Both the position numbers and the translations under genes were made by a program. Positions 1 through 7,233 of a stretch of DNA of 20,154 nt are shown here, piece by piece. The first letter of the stretch is position 1; each line of letters starts with the position of its first letter. The notes beneath the pieces are model-generated. The model was not told the DNA's origin and ran no database searches. It saw only the letters and a program-made list of their open reading frames with translations. Source of the stretch: DATLYT01 sp035574455 (GTDB lineage: Bacteria; Bacteroidota; Ignavibacteria; UBA10030); the NCBI GenBank assembly GCA_035574455.1, contig DATLYT010000168.1:1-20154 (forward strand), read 5' to 3'.

Positions 1-1575
1 GGGAAAATGTTCGACGAGCAGCTTATTCACCTGCATGCCGAGCTCGGTTGCATAGAGCTTACGGTCTTTTTGTTCGACGTATTTACGGTCAATCACGGTG
101 CTGACAATGAGCGCATAGGTACTGGGACGACCAATGCCTAACGACTCGAGTTCTTTGACTAATGTTGCCTCCGTGTAGCGAGCCGGCGGCTTGGTGAAAT
201 GTTGCCGCGGGATAAGATCGGTGAGCTGAGAAGCTTGACCAACGGCGATATTCTGTGGAAGCTTGGAGGTCGGGTCTGCATCCTCCTTTTCACCGCCGTT
301 CTCTTCAATCATGTCGTCATAGACCTGGAGAAAACCGCGAAACAGAGAAACTTGATCCGTTGCTCGGAAAAGGTAATCACCACCTCGTACTTCTACCGTA
401 TATTGCTCAAATTGGGCGGGCGCCATCTGACAGGCAACGAATCGATTCCAAATCAACTCATAGAGAGCAAAAAGATCTTTATCAAGATACTTCTTGACGG
501 CTTTTGGCGTGTGCTTGATTGAGGTCGGTCGGATAGCTTCGTGTGCATCTTGAGATGCCTTGCCTTTTTTGAAGAGGCGTGGTTCCTTCGGCAAGTACTC
601 TTTACCGTAGTTCGAGTAGATGTACTCGCGAACGTGAGCAATGGCTTCCTCGCTCAATCGTGTGGAGTCGGTTCGCATGTAGGTAATGAGACCTGTCAAA
701 CCTTCACTACCCAATTCAACACCTTCGTACAGTTTCTGAGCGAGCATCATCGTACGTTTGGCCGAAAATCGTAATCGGCGTGCGGCTTCTTGCTGCAACG
801 TACTGGTGATAAACGGGGCGGGCGGATTCCGTTTGACAGGCTTGCGGTCGATCGTAGAAATCTCGAAGCTCTGTTTCCGGATATCCTCAGCGTACCCGCG
901 CATCGTGGTCTCGTCGGGGATTCTCGGATCTTCACCGGCGACCTTCACCAACTTGGCAAGGAAGGGGTCGCTGGCGCTCGTGCGAAATTCTCCGGTAATT
1001 GACCAGTACTCTTCAGGAACAAACGAGCGGATTGCTTCTTCCCGCTCGCAGATTAATCGTAACGCTACCGATTGCACACGTCCGGCTGACAATCCATAGT
1101 ACAGAGTCTTCCAAACAAACGGGCTGATTTTGTATCCCACCAATCGATCCATCGCGCGACGCGCTTGCTGGGATTTCACCAGGTTTTTGTTGATCTGATG
1201 GGGGTGCGCCATTGCCTCTTTAATGCCAGCTTCAGTAATTTCGTGGAACAGCACACGCTTGATGTTCTTGTTGACATCTTTGATCTCTTCGGCAATGTGT
1301 GCGGCAATAGCCTCACCCTCTCGGTCGGGGTCTGTGGCAATATAGACTGCCTTCGCCTTCTTGGCCTGGTGACGAAGTTTCTCGATGATCTCATCCTTGC
1401 CTGCGATCGTTTCGTAGGTAACCTCAAACGAATCATCAACATCGACACCAAGCTTGCTCTTCGGCAGGTTTTTAATGTGCCCGACCGAAGCTTCAACAAT
1501 ATAGTCCTTGCCAAGATATTTATTGATTGTCTTGGCCTTGGAGGGTGATTCTACGATGATAAACGACTTTTCCAT
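1..1575 (-). CDS. topA: DNA topoisomerase I (type IA), C-terminal part cut by window edge
   Basis: Type IA topoisomerase, which relaxes negative supercoils by cutting one strand through a 5'-phosphotyrosine. The 525 visible codons run from the ATG at 1575 to the left window edge with no stop, so the C-terminus (zinc-finger or tail region) is missing. The Toprim domain opens with FIIVESPSKAKT; Glu9 is the catalytic acid and TDPDREGE (Asp82, Asp84, Glu86) is the metal site. The active-site tyrosine is Tyr299 in LITYMRTDS. The sequence QDAHEAIRPT follows, as usual in the family. The start lies 19 bp downstream of smg, a pairing also known in E. coli (smg-topA), so the two are probably co-transcribed. 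Identification is certain; only the C-terminal extent is unknown. Confidence 0.97.
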   Translation of the reverse strand, partial: MEKSFIIVESPSKAKTINKYLGKDYIVEASVGHIKNLPKSKLGVDVDDSFEVTYETIAGKDEIIEKLRHQAKKAKAVYIATDPDREGEAIAAHIAEEIKDVNKNIKRVLFHEITEAGIKEAMAHPHQINKNLVKSQQARRAMDRLVGYKISPFVWKTLYYGLSAGRVQSVALRLICEREEAIRSFVPEEYWSITGEFRTSASDPFLAKLVKVAGEDPRIPDETTMRGYAEDIRKQSFEISTIDRKPVKRNPPAPFITSTLQQEAARRLRFSAKRTMMLAQKLYEGVELGSEGLTGLITYMRTDSTRLSEEAIAHVREYIYSNYGKEYLPKEPRLFKKGKASQDAHEAIRPTSIKHTPKAVKKYLDKDLFALYELIWNRFVACQMAPAQFEQYTVEVRGGDYLFRATDQVSLFRGFLQVYDDMIEENGGEKEDADPTSKLPQNIAVGQASQLTDLIPRQHFTKPPARYTEATLVKELESLGIGRPSTYALIVSTVIDRKYVEQKDRKLYATELGMQVNKLLVEHFP

Positions 1576-1594
1576 AACGTAACTACTGTGCTCC

Positions 1595-2050
1595 CTAATG
1601 AACCGTATCGCCACTTTCTAGGGAGATTTGTCCCCCATACGGGCTTGGATAGTTGGAATCGAAAAGAATACCTGCGACAAAGGACTTCATTTCTGGAACA
1701 CCGATATTGGAAAACCCCGCTGCCATAATGCGGTCGACGATGAGTTCAATATCCGAGTTCCTCAGCAAGCCTAACTGACGACACTGCAAAAGATATCCAA
1801 AACCTTCGCGGCTAATGACCATTTTTTCAGCATCATTGAGATACCGAAACGAAGCCTCGGCACTTGCTCCACTCGTTGCCACTGGCTGGCCAACCGCCAT
1901 GCGCTCAAAAAGCCAGGTAAACGCCGTCGAGATTTCGCTCTGCGTATACCCACTTTTGGTCAAAAAAGAGACGTCGATATCATTGAGTTGTTTGTTGGAC
2001 TTCAACTCGCTGACAAGGAACATCAAGATTTCGACAATGCGTTCGTGCAT
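1595..2050 (-). CDS. smg: Smg / DUF494 family protein
   Basis: A 151-residue protein matching the Smg (DUF494) family. It opens with RIVEILMFLVSEL and has a Thr-rich helix (GYTQSEISTAFTWLFERM). A C-terminal half reads FRYLNDAEKMVISREGFGYLLQ, then LGLLRNSDIELIVDRIMA. The molecular function of Smg is not established. The family is small, helical and conserved next to topA or DNA-processing genes in many bacteria, and here it sits directly upstream of topA. The start codon is preceded by AAGAGG, about 9 nt away, inside the last codons of ybeY, whose stop lies only 3 bp upstream, so translational coupling is likely. Length is normal for the family. Confidence 0.88.
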   Translation of the reverse strand: MHERIVEILMFLVSELKSNKQLNDIDVSFLTKSGYTQSEISTAFTWLFERMAVGQPVATSGASAEASFRYLNDAEKMVISREGFGYLLQCRQLGLLRNSDIELIVDRIMAAGFSNIGVPEMKSFVAGILFDSNYPSPYGGQISLESGDTVH

Positions 2051-2053
2051 GTG

Positions 2054-2476
2054 TTATATCCTCTTTTGAGTGAGACGTGTAAGGTAAAAATCCTCCCGTC
2101 GTTGCATCTGCTTGCGCTGTTTCTCTGTCCTGTCGTCGTACCCTAACAGGTGCAAGGTGCCATGAATGAGCAGGCGTCGTACTTCATGGGAATACGGAAC
2201 CTTGTACTGCTTTGCCTGCGACTTCGCACGGTCGAGGTTAATGTAAAGCTCCGCATCAAATCCCATCCCATCCATCAGCGGAAAGCTGATCACATCCGTA
2301 CTGTAGTCGTGCCCCAAAAACAACCGATTGATCTTTCGCATCACACGGTGACCGACAAACACAACCGACAGCGAAGACAACTTCTTTCTCTCTTTCCTCA
2401 AAACAGCCTGAACCGTACGTTGAGTTTCCGTCTTCGAAAACCGATACCGGGGATGATGATTGATCACTTCGACCAT
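2054..2476 (-). CDS. ybeY: Endoribonuclease YbeY (rRNA maturation factor)
   Basis: YbeY is a metal-dependent single-strand endoribonuclease acting in 16S rRNA 3'-end maturation and ribosome quality control. With the ATG at 2476 the protein is 140 residues, normal for the family. The frame stays open further upstream to 2548, but that extension would overlap the preceding gene by 65 bp and has no family-like sequence. The signature STDVISFPL is present, followed by the metal motif HGTLHLLGYDD. The first two ligands are His105 and His109, and the third position, His in E. coli, is Asp115. Asp at this place is what I recall from Bacteroidota and Chlorobi homologues (GYKD-type), so the enzyme is probably active. 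It is packed between the unknown gene ending at 2484 and smg. Upstream AAGAAG is a weak ribosome binding site. Confidence 0.93.
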   Translation of the reverse strand: MVEVINHHPRYRFSKTETQRTVQAVLRKERKKLSSLSVVFVGHRVMRKINRLFLGHDYSTDVISFPLMDGMGFDAELYINLDRAKSQAKQYKVPYSHEVRRLLIHGTLHLLGYDDRTEKQRKQMQRREDFYLTRLTQKRI

Positions 2477-2483
2477 CCGAAGC

Positions 2484-3032
2484 TTACTTCTTACGTTTTC
2501 CCCTGGGCTTTGTAACACTCGCCCCACCTGAAGACTTGCGAGTTGCAACCGCCTTTTTCGTAGCCTTCTCCCGTGGTACGACTGAAGTTGCCTCTACAGC
2601 GGTTGGTAGCACCGTTTCCGTTAACGAGAGTGCAATACCGGAAAGCATCACTTCGGGTCCGAGCGTTGTAAAATCGCCAGAGAGAATCGAGCGGTCGACA
2701 TTCGCATAGAGCGAGCAACCGCCTTCCCGCTCGATGATCAGACCAGAAAGCTTCCCATGCTCTTCCCCGACAAACGTTACTTCCCCCAACATATCGCTTA
2801 CGACATAGCCAGTACAAAAATGGAGCTGGAGATGAGCCGTTGGAGTATAGACGAAAATCAAATTGCCTTTTCGATGGCCTATTTTAATATCGGGATAAAT
2901 CTCCAATGCGAGTTTCCGGCCGGTTTCCCTGTTCTCGATTTCAAAACGATAGTTGTTCCCCTTGTGTTTTGCTGGGGTGCTGAGGATTTGCCCAATCTTT
3001 TGGATATCCGAGTTCTTGAATTGAAACGACAT
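2484..3032 (-). CDS. Hypothetical protein with basic C-terminal tail
   Basis: I do not recognise this 182-residue protein. It has no signal peptide or membrane segment, so it is probably cytoplasmic. Residues 1 to about 130 alternate short hydrophobic strands with turns (for example LALEIYPDIKIG and NLIFVYTPTAHLQLHF), suggesting a compact beta-rich domain. After about residue 145 the chain becomes low-complexity and strongly basic, ending KPRGKRKK, which looks like a flexible nucleic-acid- or ribosome-binding tail. The ATG at 3032 has a good ribosome binding site (GGAAAG) a few bases upstream. It is the first gene after the terminator-like hairpin at 3058-3116 and leads the cluster unknown-ybeY-smg-topA. 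The company of ybeY and topA would fit an RNA- or DNA-related role, but that is guilt by association only. Confidence 0.75.
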   Translation of the reverse strand: MSFQFKNSDIQKIGQILSTPAKHKGNNYRFEIENRETGRKLALEIYPDIKIGHRKGNLIFVYTPTAHLQLHFCTGYVVSDMLGEVTFVGEEHGKLSGLIIEREGGCSLYANVDRSILSGDFTTLGPEVMLSGIALSLTETVLPTAVEATSVVPREKATKKAVATRKSSGGASVTKPRGKRKK

Positions 3033-3057
3033 GATGACTTTCCGTAATGAACGTTCT

Positions 3058-3116
3058 AAAAAGTGAAAACCCCGACTTGCTCAACAGGAACCTACGCTCG
3101 TTCTGAGCAATCGGGG
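3058..3116 (-). terminator. Strong intrinsic terminator (minus strand)
   Basis: On the minus strand CCCCGATTGCTCA (3104-3116) pairs with TGAGCAAGTCGGGG (3070-3083) in a 13-bp stem with one bulged base at 3076. The 20-nt loop contains a further GAAC/GTTC pairing. The stem is followed immediately by TTTTCACTTTTT (3058-3069). This has the geometry of a rho-independent terminator for transcription coming from the hydrolase gene or from the promoter at 3274-3302. It ends only about 25 bp before the start codon of the gene at 3032, so downstream expression needs readthrough or regulated antitermination. Confidence 0.85.
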
Positions 3117-3267
3117 ATCAATCGGTGACGATAATCGTGCGATGTCTGGATTGTACTGATCGCCTTGGGATTCCTCCGTATAAGAATATGATCCTTAAAC
3201 CGAATCGTCGTCTCCTCAAGAATCTCTGGAAGCAATCTGCCCTACGACGTTTCCCCCAACCACTTAC
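3058..3267 (-). ncRNA. Candidate small RNA or attenuated leader (about 210 nt)
   Basis: A consensus promoter (3274-3302) and an intrinsic terminator (3058-3116) bracket about 150 nt with no convincing reading frame. The predicted transcript starts near 3267. It contains a CGTCGT/ACGACG helix (3244-3249 with 3206-3211), a GCGAT/ATCGC helix (3159-3163 with 3139-3143), a small ACGAT-A-ATCGT palindrome (3128-3138), then the terminator hairpin. An early GGTTGGGG (3254-3261) could pair, with three wobbles, with the 5' arm of the terminator (3109-3116), which would allow an attenuation switch. The size would suit 6S RNA, but I could not build the closed 6S end-stem. I see no SRP RNA, tmRNA or RNase P signature. 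Either a free small RNA or a regulatory leader of the unknown-ybeY-smg-topA cluster is possible. Confidence 0.55.
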
Positions 3268-3273
3268 AGGTCT

Positions 3274-3302
3274 AATATACGCACAGGAAGCCCGATTGTC
3301 AA
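3274..3302 (-). promoter_or_regulatory. Sigma-70-type promoter TTGACA-17-TATATT
   Basis: Reading the minus strand, TTGACA (3297-3302) is separated by exactly 17 bp from TATATT (3274-3279). It begins two bases after the stop codon of the upstream hydrolase gene. The -35 is a perfect match and the -10 has one mismatch to the general consensus. Predicted start of transcription is near 3267. It would drive the structured segment ending at the terminator 3058-3116 and, on readthrough, the gene cluster starting at 3032. Confidence 0.8.
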
Positions 3303-3304
3303 GT

Positions 3305-4204
3305 TTAGATCGTTATTTCCGCATTTTCGATTGCCGCCTCGCACTCAAACTTGTACCCACGCGATTTTATTTCTTTCTTACACTTCTTGAGGATTTCGTC
3401 CACTTTATCATCGCTATGGTTCTGGTCGTGATGGAACAAATACAGCCGCTTGACATTCGCCTCGAGCGCGATCCGCAGGGTGAAAAGATAGTGCGAGTGC
3501 CCCCAACCTACACGATCGATGTACTCTTCCGGCGTATACGTCGCGTCGTGAATGAGTACGTCTGCGTTTTGACAAAAATCAAATACACGCTGATTGGGAT
3601 CGCCGTCGTTCTCCTCAAACTTCTCCTTGACGATTTGCTCAAAGTTCGTCAACCGTTTTGCAGCCATCCGATCATACGGCTCGTTGTCGCTGATGTACAC
3701 TAACGTTTTCCCTTTGTACTCGATCCGATAACCCACCGTAAATCCGGGATGATTGACGTATGAGGTTTTCACGGTAGCGCCAAAGACGCTAATCACATTG
3801 CTATCACCGATAGGAAGGAATTTGATTTTGGCATTGAGCTCGTGCAGTTGAATCGGGAAGTAGATTTTGTTCATCTGCTCGGCGATAATCTGACTGAGTT
3901 TCTTATCCGGCCGCTCTGTGCCGACAATCGTGAGCTCATTACCAGCAATGAATGCCGGTTTGAAAAAGGGAAACCCTTGAATATGGTCCCAGTGAGGATG
4001 GGTGATGAAGAGGTGGGCGTTGATAGACTCACCCGAGTTGACGAGATGGTCGCCAAAATTTCGAATGCCCGTTCCCGCATCCAAGATGATCAGCTCATCG
4101 TCGTCGAGACGGAGTTCCAGACAGGGTGTATTGCCACCGTAGCGAACCGTATGCTTTCCGGGGGTTGGGATCGATCCTCGCACGCCCCAGAACTTGAGTT
4201 TCAT
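3305..4204 (-). CDS. Metallo-beta-lactamase-fold hydrolase
   Basis: A 299-residue cytoplasmic MBL-fold protein. The opening MKLKFWGVRGSIPTPG and GGNTPCLEL are typical of the RNase Z/PhnP-like branch. The metal motif is THPHWDHIQGFPFF (His69, His71, Asp73, His74). Further ligands are His152 in VNHPG, Asp173 in ISDNE and a His in LFHHDQNHSDD (residues 257-265). A cyclic-phosphodiester or other phosphodiester substrate is plausible for this branch, but the substrate cannot be read from sequence. A GWGHSH segment (234-238) precedes the last helix. It starts 10 bp downstream of the gamma-carbonic-anhydrase-like gene and is the last gene of the long run starting at 18831. Fold assignment is firm and substrate is unknown. 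Confidence 0.9.
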   Translation of the reverse strand: MKLKFWGVRGSIPTPGKHTVRYGGNTPCLELRLDDDELIILDAGTGIRNFGDHLVNSGESINAHLFITHPHWDHIQGFPFFKPAFIAGNELTIVGTERPDKKLSQIIAEQMNKIYFPIQLHELNAKIKFLPIGDSNVISVFGATVKTSYVNHPGFTVGYRIEYKGKTLVYISDNEPYDRMAAKRLTNFEQIVKEKFEENDGDPNQRVFDFCQNADVLIHDATYTPEEYIDRVGWGHSHYLFTLRIALEANVKRLYLFHHDQNHSDDKVDEILKKCKKEIKSRGYKFECEAAIENAEITI

Positions 4205-4214
4205 AACCTTACCC

Positions 4215-4727
4215 TTAGCGCTGTGAACGATACTGCTGGACGTACAACAGATAATTTTTTGCCGATTGCTCGACCTGCTTCCGCTCTTCTTCTGTGAGCT
4301 CTCGTTTTACACGTGCCGGAACACCAGCAACCAATGTTCCTTCGGGCACTTCAAAATGCTCTAACACCAGCGACCCTGCGGCAACCAATGAATGATGATG
4401 GATCTTTGCGTTGTCCAGGATACGCGCACCCATCCCAATCAGACAGTAATCTTCTACCGTCGCTCCATGTACGATAGCTCCATGGCCGATGGTCACATCC
4501 GAACCGATAATCAGTGGGTATTTTTTGTGCGTGACATGAAGCGTGCAGTTATCCTGAACGTTGGTGCGCTCACCAATCCGGATATAATGCACATCACCCC
4601 TCACAACGGCGTTGAACCAGATGCTGCTGTCACGACCGATCTCGACATCTCCAATAATCTGTGCTCCTTCGGCAAGAAACACCGATTCATGAATCTTCGG
4701 ATGAATACCCTGAAACGGAAATATCAC
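4215..4727 (-). CDS. Gamma-carbonic-anhydrase-like hexapeptide-repeat protein (YrdA/PaaY family)
   Basis: A 170-residue left-handed beta-helix protein. Successive hexapeptide-type turns are visible (IIGDVEIGRDSSIWFNAVVRGD, then IRIGERTNVQDNCTLHV, then IIGSDVTIGHGAIVHG). They are followed by a C-terminal helix rich in Glu and Arg. The zinc ligands expected for the family are His64, His82 and His87. Members form trimers with metal at the subunit interface; some are gamma carbonic anhydrases, others have lost or changed activity, so carbonic anhydrase activity is not proven here. The conserved VVRGDV segment (around residues 41-46) is present. Only 1 bp separates the start from the stop of the DUF3108 gene, so translation is probably coupled. 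Confidence 0.9.
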   Translation of the reverse strand: MIFPFQGIHPKIHESVFLAEGAQIIGDVEIGRDSSIWFNAVVRGDVHYIRIGERTNVQDNCTLHVTHKKYPLIIGSDVTIGHGAIVHGATVEDYCLIGMGARILDNAKIHHHSLVAAGSLVLEHFEVPEGTLVAGVPARVKRELTEEERKQVEQSAKNYLLYVQQYRSQR

Positions 4728-4728
4728 A

Positions 4729-5571
4729 CTACTTCCCTTTCACGTATCGTGGAGGCTGCCAACCTGCTCGTTTCCATTTTTCTAATTCAATATAGATGCT
4801 GCCGAGAATAACCTTCATCCGTGCAACTATCGGCACACGGGCTTCATCATTACTAAACCACCCCTGAAATCCACCCGTTAATCCAAAGATCCCGGAATAG
4901 TCTGCCCTCCCATTAAACTCTATCACATCAACAGGATACTCTACCGCATCGATTTCGACCGATGTCTGTTCATTGAGATAATTGATATAGGTATTGACGA
5001 CCTCGGTACCAATAACCGTTGGAACGTTCACCTGCGCCCGTTGGTGGAGGTACTTTCGTGCGAAAAAGAAGAGCGAAAGACCATCCTGAGATTTTTCCTT
5101 GACCTGAACGGTATCGACCTTTTCGACAATTCGCCGAGCCCCCCTCTTCTGGATGCTTTTTTCAATCAGGACTCGGTTTTGAGGGTAGTCAAAGGAATAG
5201 GAAAGATAGCCAATCTCGTTCTTACTGCTATCTTTGCTTATCCATGAGTAGGAAAAGACCTCTGCGTCGAACTCACTCTCGAAGACGACATGGAGGTTGA
5301 CGAACGGAAGACCCGGTGCTGAATCGATAAAAGCCTGTGCTTTGTAGACAGGTCGGCCATTTCGCACTTCGACTCCAACGATCCGGATACGAATCGTTCC
5401 CAATGAGAAGACGGAATAACTGACGGAGTACTCAAGCTCTTCCCCTACCTGTAACAAAGGATCCTGCGTTCTTACCACGGATGCGCCAGGGGCCGGACCC
5501 TGTGCACAAAGAGCTTGAAATCCAACGACAAGAACAAAGAACGACGATACGAATCGGCGGAACGAATTCAC
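4729..5571 (-). CDS. DUF3108 domain-containing exported protein
   Basis: A 280-residue protein with an N-terminal signal peptide (MNSFRRF, then hydrophobic FFVLVVGFQ, then ALCA with cleavage probably before Gln24), so it is periplasmic or envelope-associated. The mature part begins with the DUF3108 hallmark VGEELEYSVSYSVFSLGTIRI. It is beta-strand rich throughout, including a typical FSYSFDYPQNRV-like central part and IDAVEYPVDVIEFNGRA. The family has no established biochemical function; structures of relatives suggest a beta-barrel or clam-like binding fold. There is no lipobox. It lies 15 bp downstream of the CtpA-type protease and 1 bp upstream of the gamma-carbonic-anhydrase-like gene. 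Pairing with a periplasmic protease fits an envelope-maintenance role, which is inference. Confidence 0.85.
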   Translation of the reverse strand: MNSFRRFVSSFFVLVVGFQALCAQGPAPGASVVRTQDPLLQVGEELEYSVSYSVFSLGTIRIRIVGVEVRNGRPVYKAQAFIDSAPGLPFVNLHVVFESEFDAEVFSYSWISKDSSKNEIGYLSYSFDYPQNRVLIEKSIQKRGARRIVEKVDTVQVKEKSQDGLSLFFFARKYLHQRAQVNVPTVIGTEVVNTYINYLNEQTSVEIDAVEYPVDVIEFNGRADYSGIFGLTGGFQGWFSNDEARVPIVARMKVILGSIYIELEKWKRAGWQPPRYVKGK

Positions 5572-5586
5572 GAAAGGCTGAGCGTG

Positions 5587-7209
5587 TTAATTGAGCCGAG
5601 CGATTTTTTCTGCCTCTGGGAACAAACCGACTGCCTTTTGGAATTGTGTGTCCGTATCAAGCATGATGGTCGCGAACCCTTCGTGGTTCCAAAGCCGCCG
5701 TGCGATTTCTGCTTTGAGACGTATCTTGATGAGAGCTAAATCTTTCTGGTAGTCTTTTTCCTCGACAGTCAAGCCGTTCTTTGTGATGAATGAGCGAAAA
5801 TCCGACATCAAGTCGTCACTCACTTGGAAGGATTTCTTGAAGGAAAGCAAATCCTTCCCGTACGTACTGCGGATCTTTTGACCCTGAGCGTCGAGATAGT
5901 CTTTGATGAATTGGAAGAACATATCCCGGCGCAAAATATTTTCCGTGAGTGAAGAAATCTGATTCGACTTGACGATGTAATCCGGCGTAATCCCTCCGCC
6001 ACCGTAAACGACCCGACCTATACTCGTCTTGAAGACCGGTCGCGTCGTGTCGCTTTCGCCTTTATGCTCGATATTTTCTCCTTCCTGTTCATTCCGTTGG
6101 AAGGCCTCGCGCTGATACTCCTCTTTCTCCTTCCCCTCATACGGACGCTGAATCAGACGCCCGCTAGGCGTGTAATACTTCGCGATGGTCAACCGTAAGG
6201 CAGAACCATCCGAGAGTCTCCATTGGCGCTGTACCAAACCTTTGCCGAACGTTGTCTCGCCAACGACCAGCCCGCGGTCCCAATCCTGAATAGCGCCGGC
6301 GACAATTTCGCTTGCGCTGGCGGATGCATTGTTCACAAGAACAATGACCGGTAACTTTTCATACGGATCACCGCTTTTGGCAAAGTATGCCTCTTCATAT
6401 TCGGGACGGCGAGCTTTGGTGTAGACGATTTTCTTTGGATTGTCGCGCGTGCCGCCATCCAAGAACAGATCAGCCATCTGGAATGCCTGCTCGAGATAGC
6501 CTCCCGGATTCCATCGCAAATCCAGAATGAGCCGCTTCATTCCCTGTTCTTTCAGCTTCGTGAGCGCGCGCTGCATCTCGTTGTTCGTCTGTTCGTTGAA
6601 CTTATCCACGCTGATATATCCGACCTCGTCATTATACATGAAAGCAGCCGTAACACTCACAAGGGAAATTTCATCGCGAATGATCTCGAAGACCAGAGGT
6701 TCTTTGACTCCGGGCCGTATGATGGTGACCGTGACTTTCGTCCCTTTAGGACCTCGCAATCGAGCAACCACCTGCTCATCCTTATATCCAATCGCCGATG
6801 TGTCGTTAATCTTGACAATCCGATCATTCGCCAAAATACCGAGACGTGCCGATGGTCCACCGCCGATGGTTTCTACTACAGTAATTGTATCGTTCAAGAC
6901 TCTGAAGGAAATCCCAATTCCCTCAAACTTCCCGCGAAAATCCTCCGCTACTCGCTCGAACGCCTTGGCAGGGATGTAAATCGAATGCGGGTCGAGCGTG
7001 CTCAACATGCCGTTGATGGCGGATTCGGTAAGTTTCTTCAGGTCCGGTTCCTCAACGTAGTATTTCTCCGTAAAGCTGAGAATGTCCTTCAATTTATTGA
7101 GCTGGTCATACATCGTATCGCCGGAGATCAGCTGGTTGATCTCCATGCCGGCGAACACACCGACCAGCATTAACACGGCAACAGTCCAGATCGAAAATCG
7201 TCTCTTCAT
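5587..7209 (-). CDS. S41-family C-terminal processing peptidase (CtpA/Prc type)
   Basis: A 540-residue serine protease of family S41. Residues 1-25 form an uncleaved anchor or signal peptide (WTVAVLMLVGVFAGM), placing the enzyme in the periplasm. An N-terminal helical region with LDPHSIYI is followed by a PDZ domain (about 85-165, with GIGISFRVLND and GPSARLGILANDRIVKIND). The catalytic domain then carries VNNASASASEIVAGAIQD, with Ser298 as nucleophile. Lys323 and Gln327 lie in TFGKGLVQ; the 25-residue Ser-Lys and 4-residue Lys-Gln spacings equal those of CtpB and Prc. A C-terminal helical extension follows the catalytic domain. Such proteases trim C-termini of envelope proteins and control peptidoglycan hydrolases in other bacteria. 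It sits 24 bp after the GH57 gene and 15 bp before the DUF3108 gene. Confidence 0.94.
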   Translation of the reverse strand: MKRRFSIWTVAVLMLVGVFAGMEINQLISGDTMYDQLNKLKDILSFTEKYYVEEPDLKKLTESAINGMLSTLDPHSIYIPAKAFERVAEDFRGKFEGIGISFRVLNDTITVVETIGGGPSARLGILANDRIVKINDTSAIGYKDEQVVARLRGPKGTKVTVTIIRPGVKEPLVFEIIRDEISLVSVTAAFMYNDEVGYISVDKFNEQTNNEMQRALTKLKEQGMKRLILDLRWNPGGYLEQAFQMADLFLDGGTRDNPKKIVYTKARRPEYEEAYFAKSGDPYEKLPVIVLVNNASASASEIVAGAIQDWDRGLVVGETTFGKGLVQRQWRLSDGSALRLTIAKYYTPSGRLIQRPYEGKEKEEYQREAFQRNEQEGENIEHKGESDTTRPVFKTSIGRVVYGGGGITPDYIVKSNQISSLTENILRRDMFFQFIKDYLDAQGQKIRSTYGKDLLSFKKSFQVSDDLMSDFRSFITKNGLTVEEKDYQKDLALIKIRLKAEIARRLWNHEGFATIMLDTDTQFQKAVGLFPEAEKIARLN

Positions 7210-7233
7210 ATCCTTGTCCTCGCTATGATAGCA

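Noticed and set aside
2477..2548. N-terminal extension of YbeY
   Set aside because: It would overlap the preceding gene and adds residues with no match to the family; the ATG at 2476 gives the normal length.
3058..3267. 6S RNA assignment for the non-coding transcript
   Set aside because: The size fits, but I could not pair the two ends into the closing stem nor see the open central bubble flanks, so it is left as an unnamed candidate.
3125..3703. Plus-strand open frame of 192 codons across the promoter/leader and the hydrolase gene
   Set aside because: It lies mostly antisense to the well-supported hydrolase, has no recognisable family sequence and no convincing ribosome binding site.
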